From: Bacteroidales bacterium
GTDB taxonomy: Bacteria; Bacteroidota; Bacteroidia; Bacteroidales; UBA3824
DNA: 64,000 bases
Assembly (NCBI GenBank): GCA_017960885.1
Contig: JAGCYI010000008.1
Span: forward strand, 1-64,000
Direction: 5' to 3'
In this document: positions 9,400 to 17,549 of the stretch, piece after piece
Layout: the number at the start of each line of letters is the position of its first letter
Numbering within the stretch: the first letter of the stretch is position 1
The notes under the pieces: generated by a model
What the model was told of the DNA's origin: nothing
The model's database searches: none
Seen by the model: the letters and a program-made list of their open reading frames with translations, nothing else
Made by a program: the position numbers and the translations under genes

Positions 9400-9428
9400 G
9401 GGGCTTTTTTTAAATAAGCCCCTTTTTT
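9400..9428 (+). terminator. Rho-independent terminator
   Basis: GGGGCTT/AAGCCCC 7-bp stem followed by TTTTTT, 85 nt after the M23 peptidase stop. Confidence 0.85.
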
Positions 9429-9522
9429 GTGATAAATAAGCGTTTCTTTGACATTATTTGGCATAAATTTTTCTGTAATACAAGATAACAAAATAGATTC
9501 GACATATTAATAATTCAAAAAG

Positions 9523-10044
9523 ATGATCAACAACCAGAAATTTCATATCATCAGAGTGTTCGTTTTCGGAACACTTCTCAAAGGTGAGAGATTCGACTTC
9601 TACATGGGCGGAAGCACATTCAAAGGCACATATTACAGCCGTGGCCAACTGATGATGGCTGAAAACGGTAGCGTATATATCGACACTAAAGACCACACCG
9701 CCTTTACCGTAGGCGAGGTTCATCTTGTCGACTATTCCTGCTTGCAGCGTATCAACCATCTGGAATCGCACTCCGGCGAATTCCCAAAAGGATATGACCT
9801 TACGCTTATTCCTGTTTGGTCGGTGGAAAAAAATCCCGACCACAATTTTGATCTCGACAAAGCAGAGCTTTGCTTTTACTACCGTCGTAGAAACGAGCCT
9901 ATCAAGATACTCGGCGGCGACTACAAGCAGTTCCGCGACAATGTTGACGTTATCGGCAATTTTCTCCGCGACGAGAAAAAACGCGAGCTCAACGAGGAGG
10001 ATATTATGGAATATATGAAGCAGAGAATGTTTTTAGATTTCTAA
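9523..10044 (+). CDS. Gamma-glutamylcyclotransferase-like (GGCT/AIG2 fold) protein
   Basis: The 173-residue protein opens with VFVFGTLLKGE, the substrate-loop motif of the GGCT fold (usually VYGTL/YGSL). A mid region AFTVGEVHLVDYSCLQRINHLESHSGEF follows, matching the GGCT pattern VxGEly...LxxLExxp with its conserved Glu. The fold is used for gamma-glutamyl cyclotransfer and related amine chemistry. The usual Tyr of the first motif is Phe here. The C-terminal 50 residues (KQFRDNVDVIGNFLRDEKKRELNEEDIMEYMKQR) are helical and not part of the core. It is separated by 25 nt from the NRAMP-like gene, probably the same transcript. Confidence 0.65.
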   Translation: MINNQKFHIIRVFVFGTLLKGERFDFYMGGSTFKGTYYSRGQLMMAENGSVYIDTKDHTAFTVGEVHLVDYSCLQRINHLESHSGEFPKGYDLTLIPVWSVEKNPDHNFDLDKAELCFYYRRRNEPIKILGGDYKQFRDNVDVIGNFLRDEKKRELNEEDIMEYMKQRMFLDF

Positions 10045-10069
10045 CAATCCATCAACAAAGGGCGAATGT

Positions 10070-11509
10070 ATGAAAGGAAGAGGATTGTTTTCAAAATTTA
10101 AGAGCAGAGTACTCAATATCCTGTTCTGGTCGATTATTTCGGCCGCCTTCATAGGACCGGGTACTGTTACCACTGCCACAAGAGCTGGATTTGATTTCCA
10201 ATTCCAACTTTTGTGGGCGCTCTTGTTTTCTACATTCGCATGCCTTATACTTCAGGAGGCGAGCGCCCGAAGCACTATATATTCGGGCATGAACCTCGGA
10301 CAATCTATCAAGCACCACTATGCCGGCAAGAAAGCGCAGATACCTGTGCTTATTCTTATTGTGGGCGCTATCATTCTGGGTTGCGCCGCATACGAAACCG
10401 GCAATATACTCGGCTCGGTGGAGGGTCTGTCGCTTGTGATGCCAAGGTTAGACAAACGACTGATTGTGGCGGCGATAGCCATTGTGGCAGGTCTCGCCCT
10501 CAGTCTCAAATCACTGCGCTCAATGGCCAACTTTATGGGCAGCTTTGTGTTTATTATGGGCATAACGTTCATTACCACAGCCGCTTTTGCACAACCGCCC
10601 GTAGAAGATATTATGCACGGACTCTTAGTGCCGTCGCTGCCTTCGTCGGGTGCCGGTTTGATAGTGCTCGGTCTGGTGGGAACTACTGTTGTGCCTTACG
10701 ACCTCTTCTTGGGTTCCAACGTGGTGCAAAAAGGCACTACCATCAAGGATATGCGTATAGGAGTGTCGGTGGCTGTGATTCTCGGAGGCTTTATCTCTAT
10801 GGCGATACTCGCTGTGGGCACCGAGATGACAAGCGGACTCAGCCCCGAGGCTATTAAAAACCTGGAATTCTCGTACAAACTTCTGTCCGACACCCTCGCC
10901 CTCGGCATAGGACAGTGGGCTGTTTATATCTTCGGCTTCGGAATGTTTGCCGCAGGATTCACCAGCGCCATCACCGCTCCGCTCTCGGCAGCGCTCACCG
11001 CCAACAGCATTTTCAACAAAGATACCGAAACCAAGAAAGATTCCGAGGCGGCTGGCTCTACCGGACGTTTCAAATGGATTGCCTATGCGGTTTTGATTGT
11101 AGGTGTGGTTCTCGGCTTTTTGCAGATAAGCCCTGTGCCGGCGATTATTGCCGCCCAGGCGTTCAACGGATTGATTCTGCCTTTCGTGAGCATGTTTTTG
11201 TTTATGGTGGTAAACGACGCCTCGATTATGGGCAAGGATCATCTCAACAGTTGGGCATCAAACGTGCTGATGATATTTGTAACCTGGGTTACATGGATGC
11301 TGGGACTTTTAAACGTGGTGAAAGCCACGCTCAGCGTAATCAACAGGTCGGAATTGCTCAATCAACACGATACGCTTTTCTTTGTTTTGAGCAGCCTTAC
11401 GGCGTTTGTAATCACCGCAATTATCAGCTATCAAATCATCAAAAAGCGTATCAAGTCGCAGAAAGCAGCTGAAGAATCGGAGAGCAATTATTCTACTGCA
11501 AAATTGTAA
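10070..11509 (+). CDS. Divergent NRAMP-family metal transporter
   Basis: The 479-residue protein has about 11 membrane helices and the overall NRAMP layout. In helix 1 the canonical metal-binding DPGN is GPGT (IGPGTVTTATRAGF), and in helix 6 the usual MPHN-like segment reads VVPYDLF. The family normally imports Mn2+, Fe2+ or other divalent metals across the inner membrane. The replaced ligands suggest a different cation or mechanism. The 3' end overlaps the convergent DUF4139 gene by 22 bp. The C terminus is a basic cytoplasmic tail. Family membership is clear; substrate is not. Confidence 0.8.
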   Translation: MKGRGLFSKFKSRVLNILFWSIISAAFIGPGTVTTATRAGFDFQFQLLWALLFSTFACLILQEASARSTIYSGMNLGQSIKHHYAGKKAQIPVLILIVGAIILGCAAYETGNILGSVEGLSLVMPRLDKRLIVAAIAIVAGLALSLKSLRSMANFMGSFVFIMGITFITTAAFAQPPVEDIMHGLLVPSLPSSGAGLIVLGLVGTTVVPYDLFLGSNVVQKGTTIKDMRIGVSVAVILGGFISMAILAVGTEMTSGLSPEAIKNLEFSYKLLSDTLALGIGQWAVYIFGFGMFAAGFTSAITAPLSAALTANSIFNKDTETKKDSEAAGSTGRFKWIAYAVLIVGVVLGFLQISPVPAIIAAQAFNGLILPFVSMFLFMVVNDASIMGKDHLNSWASNVLMIFVTWVTWMLGLLNVVKATLSVINRSELLNQHDTLFFVLSSLTAFVITAIISYQIIKKRIKSQKAAEESESNYSTAKL

Positions 11510-13380
11510 CTCTTTGGATATTTTACCTCGTAGCTAAACCGCAGTACTTTTTTCTCCTGGGCCGCAAGGTTCACCATCCAAGTGAGTTTTCCCTTTTCGG
11601 TATCTACAGTTGCGCCGCCATTGTCGGTAAGTTCTACCTTGATGTCGGAATATTTGGGTAGCGGATACTGGTCGTCGACAGTTAAGTTTACCGTTTCGTT
11701 TTTGTTGTTTTTAATTGTAATCTCAAAACATTTGGTAACTTTATATGTTGTTCCGATTATTTTCTTAGATGTGAACTCTTTAACTGCCTGACGGTTGATG
11801 CTGATGCCATTATCCTTGCCCACTGAAATCGAGAATGTATCAACGGCAAAATTTGGCGCAATTTCACACTCGCCTTGATAAACATTGTCGAAATATACGT
11901 ATGCGTTACCTTTTAGAAGTGGGTATCTTGATAAATCCAATATATTGGCAAGCACAAACACATTGCTTGATTGACGAGGTTGACTCACATAACGATAGTC
12001 GGCATCGATATGATATGTCAGCATCGAAACATCATACACATTGTCGTCGCTTGGGATAGTATACGGAATATCAATTTTAAATTCAGTAGCAGTTTGAGTG
12101 TCGGAGAGTTCTAGCGGAATATTCTTCTCTGGTTCATTGTATTTACCTTTTCTCCGAGTTTCTGTTTGAACTGTAACAATTGAGCCGGTTATGTCAGATT
12201 TCTTTTGTATTCCATAACCTATAACTACCGCTTCTTCGAGGTTAGTTTGGTCTTCTTGTAATACAACTTGCATATTTTCTGTTGGATTTACAGTTTGGCT
12301 TATGTATCCTATGTAACTAACAACTAATTGGTTGTTGGTGTTTTCCATCGTCATTTGGAATTTGCCGTTTGGGTCTGTAATAGCATAATTATTAGTACCT
12401 TTTTCTACGATAGACGCTCCTATCAATGGTTCGTATTCTTCGTCGGTAACAATACCATATATTAAGTTCGATGTAGGGGGAGCCCATTTCTTTGTATTAG
12501 TATTGCGTCTTACGGGAGGCAGGTACATGGAAAGAAATTCGGGAGCCTCGTTACCGATTGACGGATCGCCTGTAGATACGTTGAGTTTTACAGAGTTCCA
12601 ATCTTCTGTTGAATATTGTTTGATATGTGCTCCGTAAACCAAATCGAGCGGTCTGTCGGTTTTATCCACACGGATTTCGTAGAAAGGTTCCCAACTTGCG
12701 CTGAAAATAAGATAACTCAATGAAACAGGCACAGATGATAGCGCGTTGTCAGATTCTATAATAAGTTTCACACGGCTGTCTTTATGTTGTAAGTTGCTTT
12801 GTGAGTTATGCTTTTTTTGTGTAAGTGTCAGAAATTCGCTGTTGTATTTGACAATTTTTTTGTTTATGCTTATTTTGCGGTTGGCAATGTCGGTGAGTTC
12901 TTTTTTGTAAAATTCTGACATCGCCTTGAGTTCGGCTGTGGTTACGCCATGCTGTGGATTTCTGATAGATCTGTTGCTTTGGATTAGTTTTTCTTCTTCG
13001 TTGATTACCGACAGTCTTGCTTTTAAATGAGCGAGCGAGTCTTTAATTACGGCTATCCGTTTGTCGTCGGCTATGCTCATTTTGAGGAAGTTTTCGTCGG
13101 TTGCCACTACTATCTCGTGCTTTACCGAAAGTATTTTAGCGTTTTTGTTGTTGATGCCGATGCGCAGGGTGTTGGGGTCGAGCTCGGTGCTGAGATTGTT
13201 GAGATAGAGCGTGTTAGAGCCCTTTTTTAGGTTTATAGTGCCTGTGCGCTCTACCATTGCGCCTTTGCGGTAGACTGTTACTGATTTGATTGTGGTCTCC
13301 ACATTTTGCGCCTCAGCGGTGATAAATGAGGAAACCAACACACCTATAATCAGTAGTTTGGATAATAATGTGTGTTTCAT
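11488..13380 (-). CDS. DUF4139 / mucoidy-inhibitor-like protein with inserted SusC-type domain
   Basis: The 630-residue secreted protein has a signal peptide ending near AEAQ. An N-terminal DUF4140-like region (VETTIKSVTVYRKGAMVERTGTINL) comes next, then a coiled coil (about residues 90-195) and the DUF4139 beta domain, which resumes after residue 400 and ends in KVLRFSYEVKYPKSY. In the middle (about residues 305-400) sits a carboxypeptidase-regulatory-like domain (YGIVTDEEYEPLIGASIVEKGT) followed by VVIGYGIQKKSDITGSI. That is how the plug of SusC-type TonB receptors begins. DUF4139 proteins are cell-envelope proteins of unclear function. The 3' end overlaps the NRAMP-like gene by 22 bp. Confidence 0.8.
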   Translation of the reverse strand: MKHTLLSKLLIIGVLVSSFITAEAQNVETTIKSVTVYRKGAMVERTGTINLKKGSNTLYLNNLSTELDPNTLRIGINNKNAKILSVKHEIVVATDENFLKMSIADDKRIAVIKDSLAHLKARLSVINEEEKLIQSNRSIRNPQHGVTTAELKAMSEFYKKELTDIANRKISINKKIVKYNSEFLTLTQKKHNSQSNLQHKDSRVKLIIESDNALSSVPVSLSYLIFSASWEPFYEIRVDKTDRPLDLVYGAHIKQYSTEDWNSVKLNVSTGDPSIGNEAPEFLSMYLPPVRRNTNTKKWAPPTSNLIYGIVTDEEYEPLIGASIVEKGTNNYAITDPNGKFQMTMENTNNQLVVSYIGYISQTVNPTENMQVVLQEDQTNLEEAVVIGYGIQKKSDITGSIVTVQTETRRKGKYNEPEKNIPLELSDTQTATEFKIDIPYTIPSDDNVYDVSMLTYHIDADYRYVSQPRQSSNVFVLANILDLSRYPLLKGNAYVYFDNVYQGECEIAPNFAVDTFSISVGKDNGISINRQAVKEFTSKKIIGTTYKVTKCFEITIKNNKNETVNLTVDDQYPLPKYSDIKVELTDNGGATVDTEKGKLTWMVNLAAQEKKVLRFSYEVKYPKSYNFAVE

Positions 13381-13540
13381 ATTGTTTTAAATTATATGGT
13401 TGGGAGTTTATGTTTGTTGCTACAAAAATAGAAATATTTATATTATTTCAAATTTTTTTCTTTTTGGCTGTAATATTTTTTCTTTTTGGTTGTCTATTGG
13501 GCAAAACATCATTAAACACAACTTCAAAAACACTAAAGCA

Positions 13541-15034
13541 ATGAAACTGAAACTTTTTTTCGCCGCAACAGCATTGGCGGCAATGGTTTCGTGCCAGAAG
13601 GGCGAGACCAAAATTGAGGTTAACCTCTCCGACATCCCCGAGGGATTTATTGTAGAAATGGGACTTTCCGACGACCACGAAAGCAATACAATCTATCGTG
13701 ATTCGTCGAACACCACCGACCGGAAGTTCACTATTAAATGTGACACCGTTACTGATAATACTCTGTACTATGTTTTGATACAGAAAGATAACTATAAGTT
13801 TTATTCCGCATCAATGAGAATTTTTGTTCAGGACGGATACACTGCCACGGTTACTGGTTCTGGAGTTTGCCCGAGCATGTGGACTATCGACAGCAAGAAT
13901 CCTCGTCAGGCTTTTGAAAACAAGATGATGGATCCTGTGAAAGAACTTTATAAGCAAAGAGACGAAATCCGTCTGTTCTCTGACACTGTTACCACTGAGG
14001 AAGGTAGACAACAAAATCGAGATAAAACCAATGCCCTCTACGACCAGATTGACGATATTCAAATGGCTACATTGCAGAGCCTTCCTGTTGACAAATATAT
14101 GTTTGAAGAATTGTGCGGCAAAACCGGGAGAATCAATGTAGAAGGCAAAGATTACAAGTATTTTGATCAAGTAGATGCCATGTACAACAACCTCCCCGAC
14201 GAGTACAAAAACTCTAAAGCGGGTAAGGCTCTCTATTATGCCCTCCACGGCACAGCACCCGCAGTGGGCGACGAGGTGATAGATTACGACCTTTACGACA
14301 TCGACGGCAATGTGCATCATCTCGCCGACTACCGTGGCAAATGGTATATTTTGGAATTCAGCACATACTATTGCGGACCTTGCCGCCTCTTTAGCAAAGC
14401 CATCAAAGTACTCTACCAGAGGGGAGTCAACAAGAATTTGGAAATCATAGATTTAACGCTCGACACACCTGAGCAGTTTGCAACCATGGCGGCAGAAGAG
14501 CAGTTTGTAAGTCCGCTCTACAACGACCGTGATATGAAAAACGGTATTTTTGCCATCAACAAGATAGCGTGTTACCCGACATTCTATTTGGTGAATCCCG
14601 ACGGCGTTATCGAGGACATTGTTCAGGGTTACGACATGGGCTGGGTAATCGCCTCTGCAAAAAAGGCTGGCGCGTTTGCTCCTGAATACAAAACCGAAAA
14701 AGGCGTGACTGTGGTTTCTAATCCTGATATGAGATCCGACAGGGGGCTGTGGCTCGAAAGTGTGGAACTCTACAAGGATTCAACTGTATTAAATGTGTCA
14801 ACAGTATACTACTGCATCAACGAAGGCACAACGCTGCGTTGCAACGACGGTAAAACCACTTGCCCGCTCATATCGTCGAGCATCGGACTCAATAAATTTA
14901 CAGATATTGACGCCGGCATGGTTACTAGCCGCCTTACATTCAAGCCGTTGCCCAAAGGAATCAAGGAGTTTGACATGATAGAAGGCGACTGCCCCTCATG
15001 TTTCCGTCTGGAAGGAATAAAGATTGCGGAATAA
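13541..15034 (+). CDS. Thioredoxin-like (TlpA/AhpC-TSA type) lipoprotein
   Basis: The 497-residue lipoprotein has lipobox AAMVSC at the N terminus, then a DUF4369-like beta region and a helical middle (residues about 120-240). A thioredoxin-fold domain begins at VGDEVIDYDLYDIDGNVHHLADYRGKWYILEF, with the redox motif YCGPCRLF. The C-terminal 120 residues form an additional beta domain. Such proteins act as thiol-disulfide oxidoreductases in the periplasm or on the outer membrane. The start was placed at MKLKLFFAATALAAMVSC because upstream in-frame sequence lacks a signal peptide. The partner thiol protein is unknown. Confidence 0.85.
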   Translation: MKLKLFFAATALAAMVSCQKGETKIEVNLSDIPEGFIVEMGLSDDHESNTIYRDSSNTTDRKFTIKCDTVTDNTLYYVLIQKDNYKFYSASMRIFVQDGYTATVTGSGVCPSMWTIDSKNPRQAFENKMMDPVKELYKQRDEIRLFSDTVTTEEGRQQNRDKTNALYDQIDDIQMATLQSLPVDKYMFEELCGKTGRINVEGKDYKYFDQVDAMYNNLPDEYKNSKAGKALYYALHGTAPAVGDEVIDYDLYDIDGNVHHLADYRGKWYILEFSTYYCGPCRLFSKAIKVLYQRGVNKNLEIIDLTLDTPEQFATMAAEEQFVSPLYNDRDMKNGIFAINKIACYPTFYLVNPDGVIEDIVQGYDMGWVIASAKKAGAFAPEYKTEKGVTVVSNPDMRSDRGLWLESVELYKDSTVLNVSTVYYCINEGTTLRCNDGKTTCPLISSSIGLNKFTDIDAGMVTSRLTFKPLPKGIKEFDMIEGDCPSCFRLEGIKIAE

Positions 15035-15070
15035 AAACGGTCATAATTTAACCTAATATATTACCGACAC

Positions 15071-15116
15071 TACCGTGCTGCAAGCCGATAAAAAGGTGAG
15101 TGGCACGGTATTTTTT
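15071..15116 (+). terminator. Rho-independent terminator
   Basis: TACCGTGC/GCACGGTA 8-bp stem enclosing a 24-nt loop, followed by TTTTTT, 36 nt after the thioredoxin-like gene. Confidence 0.7.
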
Positions 15117-15127
15117 GAATATGGGCA

Positions 15128-15158
15128 CAAAAAAAGCCGTTGATTTTCTCAACGGCTT
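15128..15158 (-). terminator. Terminator of tRNA-Pro
   Basis: AGCCGTTGA/TCAACGGCT stem with a 5-nt loop. The plus-strand A run at 15128-15135 becomes the U tract on the minus strand, immediately after the tRNA 3' end. Confidence 0.85.
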
Positions 15159-15159
15159 G

Positions 15160-15233
15160 TCGGAGTAGTGCGACTCGAACGCACGACCACTTGCACCCCA
15201 TGCAAGTACGCTAGCCAACTGCGCTATACCCCG
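15160..15233 (-). tRNA. tRNA-Pro (anticodon GGG)
   Basis: The minus-strand 74-nt sequence folds into a full cloverleaf: acceptor CGGGGTA/TACTCCG, D stem GCGC/GCGT, anticodon stem CTTGC/GCAAG with loop ATGGGGT, and T stem GTGCG/CGCAC with loop TTCGAGT. The anticodon is GGG, reading proline codons CCC and CCU. The discriminator is A and the CCA is not encoded. A terminator follows directly. Confidence 0.93.
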
Positions 15234-15408
15234 ATTATTGGTGGTTGTTTTAAACAACGGTGCAAAGGTACGGGCTTTTTGATAAACTGCAAATTTTTGG
15301 GATAGTTTTTTTTTGTTTTTGTGCATCTTTTATCAATTTTTAAGATTACTATCAAAAGATGTGATAGTTGCAGCTCTCAAAAAAGTGATTATAATGTTTT
15401 ACATCTGA

Positions 15409-16995
15409 TTAAATAGCTTCGGCTTCGAGCGAAACTGTTGATGTAATACGCGACGAAGCTATGGCAATAGCCAACGATTGCGAAACCCTCTCGATAAATT
15501 CTACCTGATATTCGGCAAAAATGTGTGTGGAGGCAATTTCCAATACGCCGAGAACTTTTTCTTCCATAATGAGCGGCACAAGCAGGAGGTTTTGCGGATT
15601 GGCGTCGCCGAGTCCTGAATGTAGCTCGATGTATTTTTCGGGAAGCTTGGTCATGTAGATTTTTTCTTTTTCGAGATAGCACTGACCTACAAGACCGTCG
15701 CCAGGATAGAGCTTGCGTTTAACGTATTTGCTCTTTTGATATGCGATGGTGGCAACTTGTTCGAGATAAACGTCGTCTTTGTCGCGGTCGTTGAGCACAA
15801 AGATGCCGCCCATCTGTGCGTTGACGTATTCCGAAAGTTTTTTGAGCAATTCGGATGGCATTTGTGTTTCGCTGCCCGAACCCATACGGATAATATCGCC
15901 GAGCACTGCAAGACCTTCGGCTGCCCACTGACGGCGTTTGTTCTCCTCTTTTCGGCGTTCCTCTTCTTCACGGGCTTTGCGGAGTGACTCGCGCATGTCC
16001 AATAGTGAGTTGCCGAGGTTGTCTTTGTTAGAAAGAAGTGTAAATTCGCTGTCGAGGTTGCCCATACCAATCTGTCGGGCAAATCCGGCGTAAGATGCGA
16101 AACCGTCGATAAGGGCGTCGAGCGATTTTTTCATCTGTCCGATTTCGTCGCTACGGTTAAGGGTAAGTTTCTTTACCACAAGGCCTTGCGACATCTGGTA
16201 CAACTGTGTCTCAATCATCTTGATAGGTTGCGTGATACTGTTTCCGAAGTAGTACAACACCACAGTTGCTATTAATATAAGGAGTATACCTATTATAATC
16301 GTAAATTCCACAAGGGTTGAGATACGTTGGTTGAGCGCATTGGTTTTGTCGGCCACAAGTTCGTCGATATAGTCCTCGTACACACCAGTACCGATAACCC
16401 AACCGAGAGGTTCGTAGAGTTTGATAAACGAAATTTTGTTGAGCCATTCACCCGTTTCAGGTTTGTAGAACTGATATTTGAGGATTCCCTCGCCGTTGTT
16501 GGCTCTGATGCAGTCGGCGTAAGCGTCGTACACGTTTTCGTCGGTATCGCCCACATAGAATACGTGGGGGTCGCCTTCGAGGTTAGGCATAGAGGCGTGC
16601 ATTACAACCACGTAGGGAGGTTCGTATTCGTTGATCCAAAGGTAACCGTCAACACCGTAACGCAGCACACGGAGGTTTTCGAGCGTTATTTTAAGGGTGT
16701 TCATTGCAATTTTTTTCACCACCTCATCTTCGATGGTGTCGGTTTGATCGAAACCATAGTTTTCGCGCACGCCCACCTCGTTGCTCGAATGGTACGAGTG
16801 GTCTATCATTGCGTAGGCTATGTTTACAATGTCTTTGAGCTGTTTGGTAAGCATTTCTGTTTCGTCGCTGCGGAATTTCTGGATATCTTCCTCGGCGTTG
16901 GTACGGAAACTGTTTATCGAATACAACGCAATCAGCAGTATTGAGGTCAACACTGTAACAGATGTAAACAACGGTAGTTTCGTCTTTAATTTCAT
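15409..16995 (-). CDS. Cache-HAMP-GAF sensor protein without output domain
   Basis: The 528-residue protein has a membrane helix (about residues 8-27), then a periplasmic single-Cache domain (DGYLWINEYEPPYVVVMHA; WVIGTGVYEDYID). A second membrane helix lies at about 235-257. HAMP (residues 258-310), a Glu/Arg-rich coiled coil (REEEERRKEENKRRQWAAEGLAVLGDII) and a C-terminal GAF domain follow. It lacks a histidine kinase, methyl-accepting or GGDEF domain. Cache domains sense small extracellular ligands such as organic acids. Output presumably goes through protein contacts, but no partner gene is adjacent. It is divergent from tRNA-Met; the ATG at 16995 gives a clean anchor. Confidence 0.85.
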   Translation of the reverse strand: MKLKTKLPLFTSVTVLTSILLIALYSINSFRTNAEEDIQKFRSDETEMLTKQLKDIVNIAYAMIDHSYHSSNEVGVRENYGFDQTDTIEDEVVKKIAMNTLKITLENLRVLRYGVDGYLWINEYEPPYVVVMHASMPNLEGDPHVFYVGDTDENVYDAYADCIRANNGEGILKYQFYKPETGEWLNKISFIKLYEPLGWVIGTGVYEDYIDELVADKTNALNQRISTLVEFTIIIGILLILIATVVLYYFGNSITQPIKMIETQLYQMSQGLVVKKLTLNRSDEIGQMKKSLDALIDGFASYAGFARQIGMGNLDSEFTLLSNKDNLGNSLLDMRESLRKAREEEERRKEENKRRQWAAEGLAVLGDIIRMGSGSETQMPSELLKKLSEYVNAQMGGIFVLNDRDKDDVYLEQVATIAYQKSKYVKRKLYPGDGLVGQCYLEKEKIYMTKLPEKYIELHSGLGDANPQNLLLVPLIMEEKVLGVLEIASTHIFAEYQVEFIERVSQSLAIAIASSRITSTVSLEAEAI

Positions 16996-17215
16996 AATTC
17001 TGTCAAAACAAAAATCAATGCAATATACTACAGATTTGCGAAATAATAAAATTTTGGCGCGTTTTTTTTATTATTTTTTGCAATTTTTGTACCGAACTGT
17101 ATTGCCGGAGTAAGGGATTAAAGTTTTTTGTTTCTTATAATTGTTTGATTGTTAGATTTTTGTTGTTGTTGTGAAAAAAAATAGAGAAAAAATGAATATT
17201 TTTATGTTTTAAACC

Positions 17216-17246
17216 TTGCAGAATAAAAAAAAGTATCTACCTTTGC
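17216..17246 (+). promoter_or_regulatory. Promoter of tRNA-Met
   Basis: TTG at 17216 and TACCTTTG at 17238-17245 are 22 bp apart, placing transcription start about 25 nt before the tRNA 5' end. Confidence 0.75.
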
Positions 17247-17277
17247 ACCGTCTTAAACGAAGGCATTTTGACATGTT

Positions 17278-17351
17278 GGCGAGATAGCTCAGCTGGTTAG
17301 AGCGTATGATTCATAATCATAAGGTCCCCGGTTCAATCCCGGGTCTCGCTA
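17278..17351 (+). tRNA. tRNA-Met (anticodon CAT), integration target
   Basis: The 74-nt cloverleaf has acceptor GGCGAGA/TCTCGCT, D stem GCTC/GAGC, anticodon stem TATGA/TCATA with loop TTCATAA, and T stem CCCGG/CCGGG with loop TTCAATC. The discriminator is A and the CCA is not encoded. With a CAT anticodon it is probably elongator Met; Ile2 (lysidine-modified CAT) cannot be excluded. Its 3' two-thirds is repeated at 24868-24918, marking integration of the element, which restores an intact tRNA at this left end. Confidence 0.95.
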
Positions 17352-17352
17352 C
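17302..17352 (+). repeat. attL core (51-bp direct repeat, left copy)
   Basis: The sequence from GCGTATGATTCATAATCATA through the T arm and acceptor to CTCGCTAC is identical to 24868-24918. It lies within the intact tRNA-Met plus one flanking base. Confidence 0.93.
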
Positions 17353-17353
17353 T

Positions 17354-17440
17354 AGGGTATTTTGAGAATTATAAATCTTTTATGGGTTTATAATAGTGGT
17401 TAAAGGAGTAGAGGCACATTCTTGTAATGTGCCTTTATTT
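17354..17440 (+). ncRNA. Hairpin-conserved tail downstream of tRNA-Met (left copy) with terminator
   Basis: After the tRNA come AGGGTATTTTGAGAATT, a 9-bp hairpin at 17369-17393, the 17-nt stretch TAGTGGTTAAAGGAGTA and a terminator (AGGCACATT/AATGTGCCT, 17412-17434). A second copy at 24919-25012 keeps the single-stranded parts but varies the stems in a pairing-preserving way. It may be a 3' RNA trailing the tRNA; whether it is a stable RNA is unknown. Confidence 0.5.
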
Positions 17441-17509
17441 ACTACCAACCAAACCCAACAAAATAAAACGCTGTGAAGCGGGATATTTATAATTTTAACA
17501 AATAAGCAT

Positions 17510-17549
17510 TAACTTTGTCGGTAATTACTTACTGACAAAGTTTTTTTTT
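17510..17549 (+). promoter_or_regulatory. Inverted repeat overlapping -7 box and T run before the integrase
   Basis: A 14-bp inverted repeat (AACTTTGTCGGTAA/TTACTGACAAAGTT, one G-T) with a 4-nt loop is followed by seven T residues and then the integrase ATG. Its left arm contains TAACTTTG (17510-17517), an exact -7 box. It may be a terminator shielding int from tRNA read-through, an operator on the int promoter, or both. Confidence 0.6.

Noticed and set aside
16327-16944. Long antisense reading frame opposite the Cache-HAMP-GAF gene
   Set aside because: No motif or promoter; the minus-strand frame encodes a well-recognised protein, so this is a shadow.
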